Source of the DNA: Cenococcum geophilum 1.58
Lineage: Eukaryota > Ascomycota > Dothideomycetes > Gloniales > Gloniaceae
Reading direction: 5' to 3'
Length of the DNA: 64,000 nucleotides
Assembly: GCA_001692895.1 (NCBI GenBank)
Contig: KV748210.1
Coordinates: 372,001-436,000, forward strand
Part shown: one piece after another, positions 34,521 to 44,514 of the stretch
Layout of the letters: each line of letters starts with the position of its first letter
Position numbering within the stretch: the stretch's first letter is position 1
Position numbers and translations under genes: made by a program
Notes under the pieces: model-generated
The model's database searches: none
Seen by the model: only the letters and a program-made list of their open reading frames with translations
Told to the model about the DNA's origin: nothing

Positions 34521-34922
34521 TATTTTATGGCATTCCACGTGGGGACGACGGCAAGCTCTTTGGATTAGAAGTCGGGCATTCTACACACAACTATATACAC
34601 GCAGGAACATACTATCGTTACAGAAGAACGACCAGCTACGGAAAAACGACCAGCTGCAAAAGAACCGCCAGCTATAGACAGACGAGACGGCAGGAGAGAA
34701 CCAGACAGTATCGCACAGCAAGGGGAACCAGGCAGTCCCTGAACAGAAAGACCGGAAAAGACAGGACAGCTAGACTCTACGCATAGGCCAAAGAGTGGCA
34801 AAAAGGAGTGGCAAAGGTCTCGGAAAGTTGCGTGCAAGGACGTCAAGCGAACCAACGAGCCAATCAGACAACGTCGACCGGCGGTCGGAGTTACCCGATA
34901 TATCTGCTACCTACGCACGGAC
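34521..34922 (+). other. leader of element E
   Basis: About 400 bp between LTR and gag. Purine-rich in the middle (gaaccgccagc / aaacgaccagc short repeats near 34625-34680). Overlapping short frames on both strands do not look like real genes. The primer-binding site is not recognised. Confidence 0.5.
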
Positions 34923-37181
34923 ATGGCTAGAGCTTTATTGAAGATGCAGAGACGACAAGCCAAGGGCCAATCAATCAGACGGGAACGAGATCTAAGGCAT
35001 CTGGCGGCAGAGGAAGTCAGCGCTGCCCTTCAGGAACAGAAGAGAGAATACCAGCCAAGGTCGCAAGTACACGAGATCAGATCTGCCCTCGAAAGCTTCC
35101 TATTCTNGCTTAGCTTTATCTTCTTTCGAGTTATCCNGATCGTGTCAGCGGCGGCTGCAGAGGCGTTCCATNAAGAAGTAGATATAGGCAGAAGCGTAAG
35201 ACTTAACAGCACCCTACCGCGCGGAACGANAGTAGGCCGAAACGGACGAACGTATCGAGACCCGGTGACAGCAGATGATGAAGACTCTGTGCTTTCTCAG
35301 GGAGACCCCCCCTCAAGCGTCAGGAAGCAGGTGCCTTCCGTTAGGGACGCAGATGTACAAGTNNACCAGCCGCAGCATGCACGTACCAAAGTAACACCAA
35401 GACAGCCATCTAGGACACCCTCACCTCAGGCGGCAATGCAAGCAGACCTACCGCAGCGTTTACCCGTGACATCTAGGGCCGATGACCCTCAGCAGACGAA
35501 GGATATGAGCCGCAAGGACCACCTGCAAGCTCCCGAGGAAGCTCTAGATGCACCCTATAGCCAGCGGTCGACGGCTCAAGATAAGGTCTACGTTATGGTC
35601 CAGCCTATGCCAGCCCCAGGAACCGTTGGAACTCCGTACTTTACAGGGCAGGACGTGTCACAGTTTATCGAGCAGTACGAACGGCTATGCGTCCGACACC
35701 ACGCAACGAGTAAGGAGAAGCACCAGGGCCTTCCGGAGTACTGCGATTACTGGATAGGGATATGGATCCGAAGCTTGCCTGAATTCACAGCTGGTGACTG
35801 GACGGAGCTTATGAGAAAGCTTAGGGCAGAATACCGAGGAAGTGACCGCTTTCGTGAAATGGAGACGGTAGAGTTCTTGGAGGCCTACGTACTACAGTGT
35901 AGGAGCAGCCCACCTGGCGTGCGCGAGTACTGTAGGCAGTTCACACTAATCTCCCAAAAGGCTACCGAAGCAGGCAATCTAAAGAACGGTCAGCGAGGAT
36001 ACTGGTTTACAAAAGGACTTCCGCTTAAATATCAAAGACACGCCATAGCCAAAACGGGAGCTAATCCAGATAGACGAGAGTCCTTTGACTTCTATCAGTT
36101 ACTGAGAGCCGTAGAAGACAGACTTAGTTCATATGAGGGCGCAGATCGTCTGTCAAAAATGGACCCCAAGGACCAGAGCCTTCGTCAGCTGGTTAAGCAG
36201 TTCTGTAATCAGCAGCCAGCCATAAGCAAAGATACTGCCATTCGACCACCTGCGATCTTCCAGCCAAGTGAGACAGCCAACGCCCGTCAAGCCAATCAGG
36301 AAACGGGCCCAGAACTCAAGGAGCTCGACCGCCAAAGGGAAGGAAGACGTCAGGACCTAGGTAGACCAGGTGTACACGGAGGAGCCCTAATGCAGCAGCA
36401 GTTACCTACCACGGATCAAGCCGCAGCTCAAGGCCCAGCACAAGGATATGGCCTAGCACCAGGATACGAAGACTGGCAGAACAGCGCCCGAGCTCCCTTT
36501 GTTCCGCAAGGCTCTCGACCTCCGCAGGACTTTCGATATCCGCAGGACTCTCGATATCCGCAGGACTCTCGATATCCGCAGGACTTCCAATATCCGCAAG
36601 ATTCTACTGCCTTTGGACGACCGCAGCGGGACGCACGGGGTCAGCAGGATGGCACGCGATCTGGCCCAGGCCGATGGACCTGTTTTGGATGCGGAGGAAG
36701 TCACCGTTTTACTGAGTACGAGTGTCAAGGCTTAAAGGATCTTATTCAGCAAGGACTTGTACATCTGTCTAATCGAAGAAGACTGGTAGCTGGGACACGC
36801 GATCGACCTGGACCAGTACTTCCGTGGCTCGGCAATGAAGGACGATTGAAAGGTATTAAGAACTGGCTCCGTACGTACCAAGGAGCAGACCTAGACAGAC
36901 CGAAGAAAGAACAGACGCAGCAGCGGGCCTTCCATGACGGAGCAGCGCTAAAGATCAGTGATGAGAAAAGTATGAACTGGGGGGACTACTATCAGAATCG
37001 CCTGACCCTTGAAGACAGCCGTGCAACTAGGACAGCTATGAAGCCGCAGGAGAATAATGTACGACCAGGAGATTACGTCCAGATTAGGTTACGGCCTACG
37101 GATAAGGCAGCTGAAGCTAGGGAAGACTATTATCAAGTGGTACCTATGGACGGATCGTCCGACCCTTGGCCGCGACCTTAG
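34923..37181 (+). CDS. Gag polyprotein of element E (752 aa, intact)
   Basis: Capsid/nucleocapsid protein that would package RNA of this element in cytoplasmic particles. The frame is open for 752 codons from the Met at 34923; a few residues are X because of N bases. Order: basic, Gln/Arg-rich N terminus; a helical capsid-like region at about residues 225-420 (VSQFIEQYERLCVRHH, LMRKLRAEYRGSD, FTKGLPLKYQRH); a Gln/Pro-rich linker with five 6-residue repeats of the YPQDSR type (about residues 533-562, 18-bp units at 36528-36605); and a variant zinc knuckle C-x2-C-x3-H-x6-C at about residues 587-601. After the knuckle comes LIQQGLVHLSNRRRL and a tail ending in PWPRP. No protease follows. The only long intact gene of the window, with codon use unlike the RIP-altered neighbours. 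Confidence 0.85.
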   Translation: MARALLKMQRRQAKGQSIRRERDLRHLAAEEVSAALQEQKREYQPRSQVHEIRSALESFLFXLSFIFFRVIXIVSAAAAEAFHXEVDIGRSVRLNSTLPRGTXVGRNGRTYRDPVTADDEDSVLSQGDPPSSVRKQVPSVRDADVQXXQPQHARTKVTPRQPSRTPSPQAAMQADLPQRLPVTSRADDPQQTKDMSRKDHLQAPEEALDAPYSQRSTAQDKVYVMVQPMPAPGTVGTPYFTGQDVSQFIEQYERLCVRHHATSKEKHQGLPEYCDYWIGIWIRSLPEFTAGDWTELMRKLRAEYRGSDRFREMETVEFLEAYVLQCRSSPPGVREYCRQFTLISQKATEAGNLKNGQRGYWFTKGLPLKYQRHAIAKTGANPDRRESFDFYQLLRAVEDRLSSYEGADRLSKMDPKDQSLRQLVKQFCNQQPAISKDTAIRPPAIFQPSETANARQANQETGPELKELDRQREGRRQDLGRPGVHGGALMQQQLPTTDQAAAQGPAQGYGLAPGYEDWQNSARAPFVPQGSRPPQDFRYPQDSRYPQDSRYPQDFQYPQDSTAFGRPQRDARGQQDGTRSGPGRWTCFGCGGSHRFTEYECQGLKDLIQQGLVHLSNRRRLVAGTRDRPGPVLPWLGNEGRLKGIKNWLRTYQGADLDRPKKEQTQQRAFHDGAALKISDEKSMNWGDYYQNRLTLEDSRATRTAMKPQENNVRPGDYVQIRLRPTDKAAEAREDYYQVVPMDGSSDPWPRP

Positions 37182-37385
37182 AGACGACCGTGCAGCTGGG
37201 CTCCGCAGCAGGTAACGCAGGCTGAGCCGCAGGAGAAAAATGTGCGACTGGGAGATTACGGCCAGATTGGGTTATAGCCTACGGATGAGACAGCTGAAGC
37301 TAGGAAGAAGAATGAATTGTCTAATCCTTAGAGACGGTCTTGGAGACGGACGCTCGACCAGGTCAGCCGTTAACCCGCAGGCTCC
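37182..37385 (+). repeat. decayed tandem copy of the gag 3' end
   Basis: 37230-37310 repeats 37042-37120 of the gag (ccgcaggagaanaatgt ... gcagctgaagctagg) at an offset of about 188 bp, but is out of frame and contains stops. It is a tandem duplication of the last 60 or so codons of gag. Confidence 0.75.
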
Positions 37386-37394
37386 GCAGCAGGC
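37386..37394. repeat. target-site duplication of K, left
   Basis: GCAGCAGGC, identical to 43426-43434. A 9-bp duplication is typical of Mutator-like elements. Confidence 0.78.
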
Positions 37395-37402
37395 GGGCTC
37401 AC

Positions 37403-37502
37403 AGCTCGGCGTGGTTACGGAAAAACTCGGCGTGGTCATAAAGTTGAACGTGGTCAGAACCTGTCTAACCACGCTTAACTTCTGACCACGCTGAGCTTTA
37501 TG
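37403..37502. repeat. left subterminal repeats of K
   Basis: Five copies of the GCGTGGTCA-type motif, three in one orientation (ctcggcgtggttac, ctcggcgtggtcat, gttgaacgtggtca) and two inverted (aaccacgcttaactt, gaccacgctgagctt). The inverted arrangement predicts hairpins. Confidence 0.75.
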
Positions 37503-39846
37503 CATATGCAGCGCATATACCAACAATTTTTCTCTTAGAATTTAAAGTATTTCGTAAATAGATAATGTTATATAACGCGTGGGCAGCATATGCCCCGCAT
37601 ATACATCCTATAAGTCGCAACATAAAATAAGCGAGCTAAGTTATCACAACATGGCCTATACACACGCGTCGCATATCCACAACAATAGTTGCACCAGAAC
37701 TTCCCCATAACACCACAGCGTACGCCACAAGTATGTACTGCGTAACCTATGCATAAGCGCTATATATGCTAATACTGGGCTAGGGCAACATTAACACATT
37801 TATTTCACTCTTGTATACGCTATACCTACGCTTACTATAAGCAACCTTATAATCGCGGACTTTAATAATACGCAGGTAGCCAGTGCCACAAACCCTAGCG
37901 CCTTTAGGTACCACCATAGTAAGCATATGCTTTGTATATACCTAAAAGAAGCATATACTAATAGAAGTATATAGGCCCAATCCCTAACCCTAACCCTAAC
38001 TAGGTGACACTAGGTTAGTTATAAAGGACGCGCATGCAAGGTATATGCTTATAGTAGATAAAGCACGCGCTATAGTAGCAGCAACAGGTAAAAGGCGTAC
38101 GTAAATCTAGAGCCGTATACTATAGCATATGCTAACCTTATATAGCCCCGGCTGTGATAGTCCAGGATAATACAAGTATGTGTTAGGAAGGCTCTATACA
38201 GAGAGTGTGCATATACTAAGCGTAAACTAGATCCACCTAACCCAGCCTCCGCCTTATCTGCCATTAACTCCATAATATAGGTCGCATATGCTGACAATAA
38301 ATATAGCTGCGATATTACAGTAAACGGCACGCAGATATGCGGCTGTATCTTTACGGCCTAGCTAAGTATATATTCCGCATATACATAGCACCTACATTTC
38401 CAACTAATATAGTTATAGTACCGCCGCTATGTCCGCAACGAGCACAGCGGTGCCTGTATATATTACTATACAGTTCACCAAAGGCATATACTTACCATAT
38501 GTAGTAACCAACCCTCCTACTACCAATATGTCGGCTGCGGAGTTAATTATGGGGGAGAAGTATATGCCTAGTATATGCTACGCATATGCAACGCTAATAT
38601 AGCGTAGCGCTCTAAAGCGTTTTATTCTCTCTAGTAGCTGGCAGGATACTAGATACCTATATAAGCCCAGGTAGGTTATGCATATGCAATATATATACAG
38701 TACTAACACTACACACAGCCGTGGCCCTTTAGGGTCAAGAATTTCGGAGTATATAGACGCCTATACTCTAATCGCGTATACTTACTCTATACCCAGCATA
38801 TATCTAGCATAAGCTAACTAGATACAGTGCCTAAGACTAGGGGTTTACTACCCAATTCGGCAGGCAATTCTATTGTAAGGTAAGAGCATTAGTTTCGCTT
38901 CTATATATACGCGCTATACCCCAATATATCTATCTATCTATCTATTTATCTATATACTTATTCCCCCCAAGTTTAATTTCAAACCTAAGGGTACTTGTAG
39001 GCCTAAGGGTAGCGTATAGGAGGAATAAGCACGGCTACCACTAGGATAACTGCCTAATTCGGAAATAAACGCTCGTCTCTATATCTAGGAGACTGGCAAA
39101 GTCCGACTTTATATAGGCCCTATATATATATCACTAAAACCACCACTTAGTTATATTGCTAGCTCATACGCGCATATACTTCGTATATGCACACCCCTAA
39201 TGTCTTCTACTAACCATAGGTTAACACGTGCTTATACTAGGCGTATACTAATAAAAGAGAAACAGCGCGTTGGCCTATCTACTCCCTCCACTGGCTTAAA
39301 ACGTAGGGTTAGTATTTCACCTGTATATATTTAGCATACGCTAACTATATATATAGCGCGGCCCAACCCCACCGGGCGACTATAAGGAATCCCCCTTACC
39401 GTCTACCCGCCGCCAAAGGGGTAAGCTTACCTTATACATTCCCTATATATACATAGCTAATATTTAGCACCAGTAAGTAAAAAGCCAACGGCCCGTTATG
39501 GTAGAGGTAAAAGCTCTAGTAAGTTTAGTTCCATCTATTGCGTATATTATACTTATGCTCTATATAAGCCACAGGCGGAACCCGCCACTTAACCCGCCTT
39601 TACCGCGTAAGTCCTAAACTATAAGTCCCGGCATATACTAGGCCTGCACGCTATATACGCAGCCTACAGTATATAGCCGGAGTTTTAGTGAGGTTTATTT
39701 AGTAGATAGGCTAGGCATATACCCAACATAGGGAGCGGGGCAATAGGCCCGCATTAATTAATTCTTTATTTATTATAAAACTCTATATAATACTTTCTAT
39801 ATATATACCGTGTATATGCGCCCTATATGCTAACACTATACTCACG
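37503..39846. other. 3' half of K, motif-rich, coding status unclear
   Basis: About 2.3 kb in which gcatatac, gtatatgc or agcatatgct occurs about every 80-100 bp. Many occurrences are next to GTAAGT-like or GCTAAC/ACAG-like splice signals on the minus strand, as in the transposase introns. One possible exon (about 38455-38400, minus) reads HRCARCGHSGG, a possible zinc knuckle following a plausible intron at about 38456-38500. An 86-codon minus frame at 38070-38330 is open but unrecognised. I cannot assemble a convincing protein, so this may be further exons of the transposase gene or a second gene. Confidence 0.4.
37982..38000. repeat. interstitial telomere-like repeat
   Basis: Three copies of CCCTAA plus a C, the complement of the common fungal telomere repeat TTAGGG. 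Too short to be a telomere. Confidence 0.7.
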
Positions 39847-42800
39847 CGCCCACTTCTTAAGCTTTGCTAGTTCCTTTACTTTATTATATACGTCTTTAGC
39901 TTATTTTAATTTATTAATTCGTCGCTCTATATTTTTTATACGTAGTATATATACCTCCTTTTCTAGCTCCTCCGTAGATAAGTAAGACCTATGCCTCTTG
40001 CCTATAGTCCGGGGTGTTTAACTTCGCGACGGTAGTAGTAGCATCTCTGCTATATATACGGTAGATACGCGTGACGTATCCGATACTAATACAATATTAT
40101 TATCTATAGTACTTATCTGCGAGATAATTTAGCTACTAGATATAGTAGGCTTGGGGGTATTAAATGGGTTCTAAGGATTCTAAGGAAGATTTAACATAGG
40201 ATTTCTAGCTCGCCGCTTAGCTGCTTTCCGCTGTTTCTACACTACCTAAGCTTAGTATATACTTTGCATATACAGGATATATATATACATTGTTTCTATA
40301 GCTGTACTGCTATCCGCTTTAAGTCGCTATAATTTTTCTATATATTATCTATTCCTGTCTCCTTATATAGCTCTTATAGATCGAATATTTCTTATATACG
40401 AAGTTTAAGCCTATACTAAAATATTAGAATATGTGGTGCATATACAGAGCGTATATATCTACCGTAGCACTGCGGTAAAAACGCATAATTTTCGACCGGT
40501 AAAGTTATTATCCTAAAAGTAACTACTTTTACCAATTCTAGTATGCTTCTGTGCATACGCCCACCACTTATAAGGAATCTTTAACTTTTCCTTTACAAGT
40601 CCGGCTAGTATCCATGTTTTCTTCTTATTGTTTATCTAGGATGTAAGCTCCGGATGCAGTATATATATACTTTATATACGCGCTGCTAGTTTCTACTCTA
40701 TCTCCGCTTCCTATATCTGCTTTATAATATATCTTGCTTTATATATCGGAAAGCGCTTTATAAAGTTTCGTTTAATATATACTAGGCAGAATACAAGCAT
40801 ATACTAAAGGTGTTTATCCCATTTACGGGATGGGTTAATTAAATGTAAGTAATCCCTAAAGCCTGTATATTATTAGCATATATTTAGCATATACTAAATA
40901 TATACTAAGCGTATACTCACCGCCAGCTTATTTCTTATACATGTTAACTATAGCAGTGCAAAGTCTAGTTCCGTAAATATGTGCAAATTGTATAGATAAT
41001 CGAGCAGTATTACCTAAAACCTTAAATACTAGCTAAAACATCTTTATATACGCAGCACGTGTTTCTAGGTTAAGAAAGGCGTATACCTACACCTTAATTC
41101 CTATTATAGGTATTAGCCCATATATAGCATATGCGAAGTATAAGGTATGCATACGTTTAGAATTCTCGTCCTATCCTGCAATTAAGAATAGATTCGTTTT
41201 GCCTTAAACTATCTTAAATAATAGGTCCATTTCGATACATGTTACGCGTTAGAATGCCTTAGCTTGCGTGTACGTATAGCATATAATAAGGAAATGCTCG
41301 TCGTTAAAGTTATAAATTGCCCGAATCTATTACTTGGTATTCTCTTTATGCTAATTAATAGAGAACTCACGTAGTATACCTGCTCTGCTTAGGCTCTATA
41401 TATACTTAGCGTATATCTAACCTATACTCACCTGTATATGCCGTCCCCTCTAGGAACTATAGCATTCTTTCCTTTCTAATTAGAGCAGTAATTCGATCTT
41501 TAATATTAAGACTGCCATGCACTACACGTAGTGTCTGTGTTCTATACTTCCTGCATAAAATATAGTACTGCGGCGATAGGATGAATCGACCTGTATAATA
41601 GTAAGTAGTTTTATTCGTATATATAGGGCATATATAGGGCATACGCGTAGTAAGGCTTAGGACTTCCCCCTACTTTATCGCTTTAACTATATTATTAGCA
41701 AGGTCGATTAGTAGCTTTATTAGATATAGTAGATAATACGTATAAGAATTCCGCGTAATAAGGCAAATATAAGGATACTATGCTATATTGATAGGAATAT
41801 AGCAATCTAACCGTGCACCGCATATTCGGCCTATTACCCTACCTTAACCTTAGGGGTAGTCGAAACCTATATATGCTTAGTATATACATAGCGTATACAC
41901 AATGTATATATTACCTACCGCAATATTTTCACTTTAATGTTATATATCCGATATAGGTATATTCTTATTTAAGTTCTTAAACTCCATATTTAACAAATAG
42001 ACGAAGGTATTAAATATTTACCCAGGCAGTCGTCGGTAATAAAGGCCAAGTAGTATACTATAGTTTAGTATTACTGCTGCTAGAACAACCGATAAACTCT
42101 AGCTGTATATAGTCAGCATATATCTCGCATATGCTGGCTATATGCTTACTCTATGCCGATAAAACATTATTAGTCTGCTTTCTCTATATACACGTTCTTG
42201 TATACTAGGGTAGATACACTACCGCCATAATCGTAGAATACTATAGTAGTAGCTGCATATTATAAGTATGTGCCTATTATATATAGACAATACTTACTTC
42301 TCTATGCTTTGCTTTAGCTGTTTATTAATATCTCCCTAGTATAGACGACTACTGCGCTTTTAGAGGTCGTTAATAGATTTAAGCTTAACCCTATTATATG
42401 CGGAGGATATATAAAGGATATCCTTATAGGCGTACTCGCAGTGTCTAATACCGCTATATTTAAACGCTTAATGAAATACTTTTCTACTTTCCCGATTATT
42501 ATTTTCTCTAAGGAGTTATAGTCGTGTAATCTTAGGGTCACCAGTTTTATGGAATGAGAATTAAATCTACTAAAGGTATAAATACGGCATATACCTAGCA
42601 TATACATCACTTACCTTTAACATATACTGCTTAATAACCTCGCGTACTATTTCTTTATCTATATCTATAAACAGTAGAGGTATTACTTTATAGATAAAAT
42701 ATACAATTCCTTCTTTTCTAGTTGCTGGATATTCTGGCATTATAATATAGTCTATTACCTCTTAGACGATAACTTAATACTTGCCGTTAGAGCTAATAAG

Positions 42801-43137
42801 TGCTCTATAGTCTTAGAGTGTGTTCTGGCTATGCTAAGCATATGCATAGCCTATACATAGAGTAGTACGTAGTCTTACCTTAGAGAGACCTATATAAAAT
42901 GGAACCCGCTATTACATACTATCTTAACCCTCCTCCTCCTCCTCCTTATCCTTAATATTCTCTCTGCTAATCATATCATCTTAAGAACTATCGTCTTCGT
43001 GTTTAATGTTAGGTACGCTGTGGGCTGCCTGCGTATACTTAGCATATGCGTAGCATATGGTTATTTATACTAACTAGTAGGCCGTTTAGCCACCGTATTA
43101 TACTCTCGTTTGCTTCAGTATAGTTTTCACTTGCCAT
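39847..43137 (-). pseudogene. K transposase-like gene, at least 11 exons
   Basis: Likely start Met at 43137 (MASENYTEANESIIRWL). At least ten short introns (36-58 nt, GT...AG) can be placed, after which exons read through with only Gln-type stops. The acidic stretch DKEEEEEG is in exon 2. The core (about 41395-40921) reads CIEMDLLFKIV, then GKTNLFLIAG, NLETRAAYIKMF, FAHIYGTRLCTAIVNM; these follow the pattern of fungal DDE transposases of MULE type (Asp of EMD as a candidate catalytic residue). The next exon (about 40862-40463) has KRNFIKRFPIYKARYI, WILAGLVKEKLKIPYKWW and FTGRKLC. The C-terminal exon (about 40245-39847) ends in a Lys/Glu coiled coil (LSTEELEKEVYILRIKNI). At 39846 another GTGAGT donor follows, so more exons may exist. 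Confidence 0.6.
40246..43074 (-). other. ten short introns of the K gene
   Basis: Proposed introns (plus coordinates): 43029-43074, 42825-42878, 42570-42614, 42253-42297, 42103-42149, 41867-41914, 41396-41431, 40863-40920, 40416-40462, 40246-40288. Each starts GTRAG, GTTAG, GTAAT or GTATAT on the minus strand and ends AG. Nearly all are built of the same words: TATAYGC, GCATATGC, TTAGTATATGC. They lie between segments with coherent translation. Placement is by eye; individual boundaries may be off by a few bases. Confidence 0.58.
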
Positions 43138-43311
43138 TAGTATAGCAAGGTACGTATAAATACGCGTATATATATATATGTATGTGTGTATACGTATATT
43201 TATATATCTATATATCTGCGTGTATATGCTTAGCATATGCTCTAGATATTTTGGTTTGTATGGTCGCTTAATTTAAATGTGGCTAGCGATACGTATTCTG
43301 TATGGGCAAAA

Positions 43312-43418
43312 GTATGACCACGCCGACCTTTTGCCGGCGGTTCCATCGGTGACCACGCTCAACTTTCGCCGACCCCATCGGTGACCACGTTCAACTTTTC
43401 TGTGACCACGCTCAGCTG
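43312..43418. repeat. right subterminal repeats of K
   Basis: Four direct copies of gtgaccacgctcaacttt at roughly 20-35-bp spacing, in inverted orientation relative to the main set at the left end. Confidence 0.78.
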
Positions 43419-43425
43419 CACCCCG

Positions 43426-43434
43426 GCAGCAGGC
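43426..43434. repeat. target-site duplication of K, right
   Basis: GCAGCAGGC, identical to 37386-37394. Confidence 0.78.
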
Positions 43435-43654
43435 TCCGCAGGAGGTGTAGGATGTTCGACTAGGGGACAGTCAAGTTCTAAGGTGGGGGAGGGGACGCTG
43501 GTGACGGCCGTATAAAAGATTTCTATTTGTCTGCTTATTTACTGTATTTCCTAAAGCTCCTTTCTTGTTTACTTTCTTAGTCAAGACGCGTCAGTCGCGA
43601 CGACCTACTGCAGAGATGTCAGCTCAGCTCACCGCCTGTCACCGAGCCAATAGC

Positions 43655-43681
43655 GATTTTCCATCCCGGGGATGGAAAATC
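43655..43681. repeat. 27-nt palindrome, copy 2
   Basis: gattttccatccc-ggggatggaaaatc, flanked by CCAAT (43647-43651) and ATTGG (43685-43689). Same module as 11367-11393, in inverted orientation. Confidence 0.8.
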
Positions 43682-44271
43682 CTGATTGGTCCATTCAGCA
43701 ATAGAGCCGGCAGAACTCTACACCGCCCCTGAAATTCGACGATGCGCCAGCTGCACGATGAGAACGGCACCAAGAGCCTCAATTGATTGCACGGATACAG
43801 AGCCGATTGTACGATGCAGAGCCAGACGCAGAGCCAGACGCAGAGCCAGACGCAAAGCCTTGATCGAATGACTGCACGGATGCCTTGATCAATCGAGCGA
43901 CCGTACTGAAGCCACGACTGGTCGAAGAATCGAATCAAGCCAGAGCCTCGATATCAGCACGTCGCCGTCACTGCATCGAATCAGTCGAATGTCGTCAAAT
44001 TAGAGCCTTCGACCGGGCCGACTTTGTTCCTTATTCGAACGACAGCTGATCGCAGCTCTGCCCTGCCACCCGAATTCAGTACTGCACCGGCTGCACGACG
44101 AGAACAGACACCGCGGTAAGGAAGGGACCTACATACAAGGACAGCAGCACGATATTGGAAACAAGCACCGCGGAACCGTAAAGCAGCATACGAAGAGGCA
44201 CTGACAAAGATGCTCTGCGAGAGATCGTACACAGGGCACAGCTGACCACATTAAGCCCAAGCCATCCTCAT

Positions 44272-44514
44272 GTGACTGAAGACAGGACAAAGCCGTATCT
44301 GACTAAGCCAGTGAAGGACCTTGTTAAGGACTACAAGGGAAACAGGAATGGGACGTACAGGAGCCAGCACTTCTTAGAGATCGTCTTAACGAAAGGACTG
44401 TATTATGGACGCAAGGGCAAGGGATATGCGACGGAGGTAGTCATAATAGCCGAGAAGCTGCCACCGGATGACAAAGAGACTGGAAGCAGAAGACAGTCCC
44501 TAGAAGGCTCTTAA
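44272..44514 (+). CDS. small open frame of unknown nature in E
   Basis: 80 codons from the Met at 44272 (MTEDRTKPYLTKPVKDLVKD...), Lys-rich, ending RRQSLEGS. Just downstream, in another frame (about 44522-44650), a basic Lys/Ala-rich stretch reads on with TAA/TAG at possible Gln sites (APKKPSAKTAQKEKKVAIKD), so this could be one decayed exon of a larger gene. No family recognised. Could equally be chance in a GC-balanced region. Confidence 0.25.
   Translation: MTEDRTKPYLTKPVKDLVKDYKGNRNGTYRSQHFLEIVLTKGLYYGRKGKGYATEVVIIAEKLPPDDKETGSRRQSLEGS

Larger units (their letters stand above)
37395..43425 (-). mobile_element. Mutator-like DNA transposon K
   Basis: A 6031-bp insert in E with the exact 9-bp TSD GCAGCAGGC. 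The ends are imperfect terminal inverted repeats (gggctcacagctcggcgtgg against the complement of the right end, about 16 of 24 bases), followed on both sides by several copies of a GTGACCACGYTCAACTTT-like motif, probable transposase-binding sites. The minus strand encodes a transposase-like protein in many exons. A remaining 2.3 kb (37503-39846) is rich in catatgc/gcatatac motifs. Coding parts show some RIP-like Gln-to-stop changes although the surrounding element E does not. Confidence 0.72.

Noticed and set aside
37982-38000. A true telomere or chromosome end
   Set aside because: Only three repeats and transposon sequence continues on both sides.
39847-43137. K gene as a tyrosine recombinase (Crypton or Starship captain)
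   Set aside because: The 9-bp TSD, inverted termini and subterminal repeats fit a DDE cut-and-paste element; no recombinase motif was seen in the exons.
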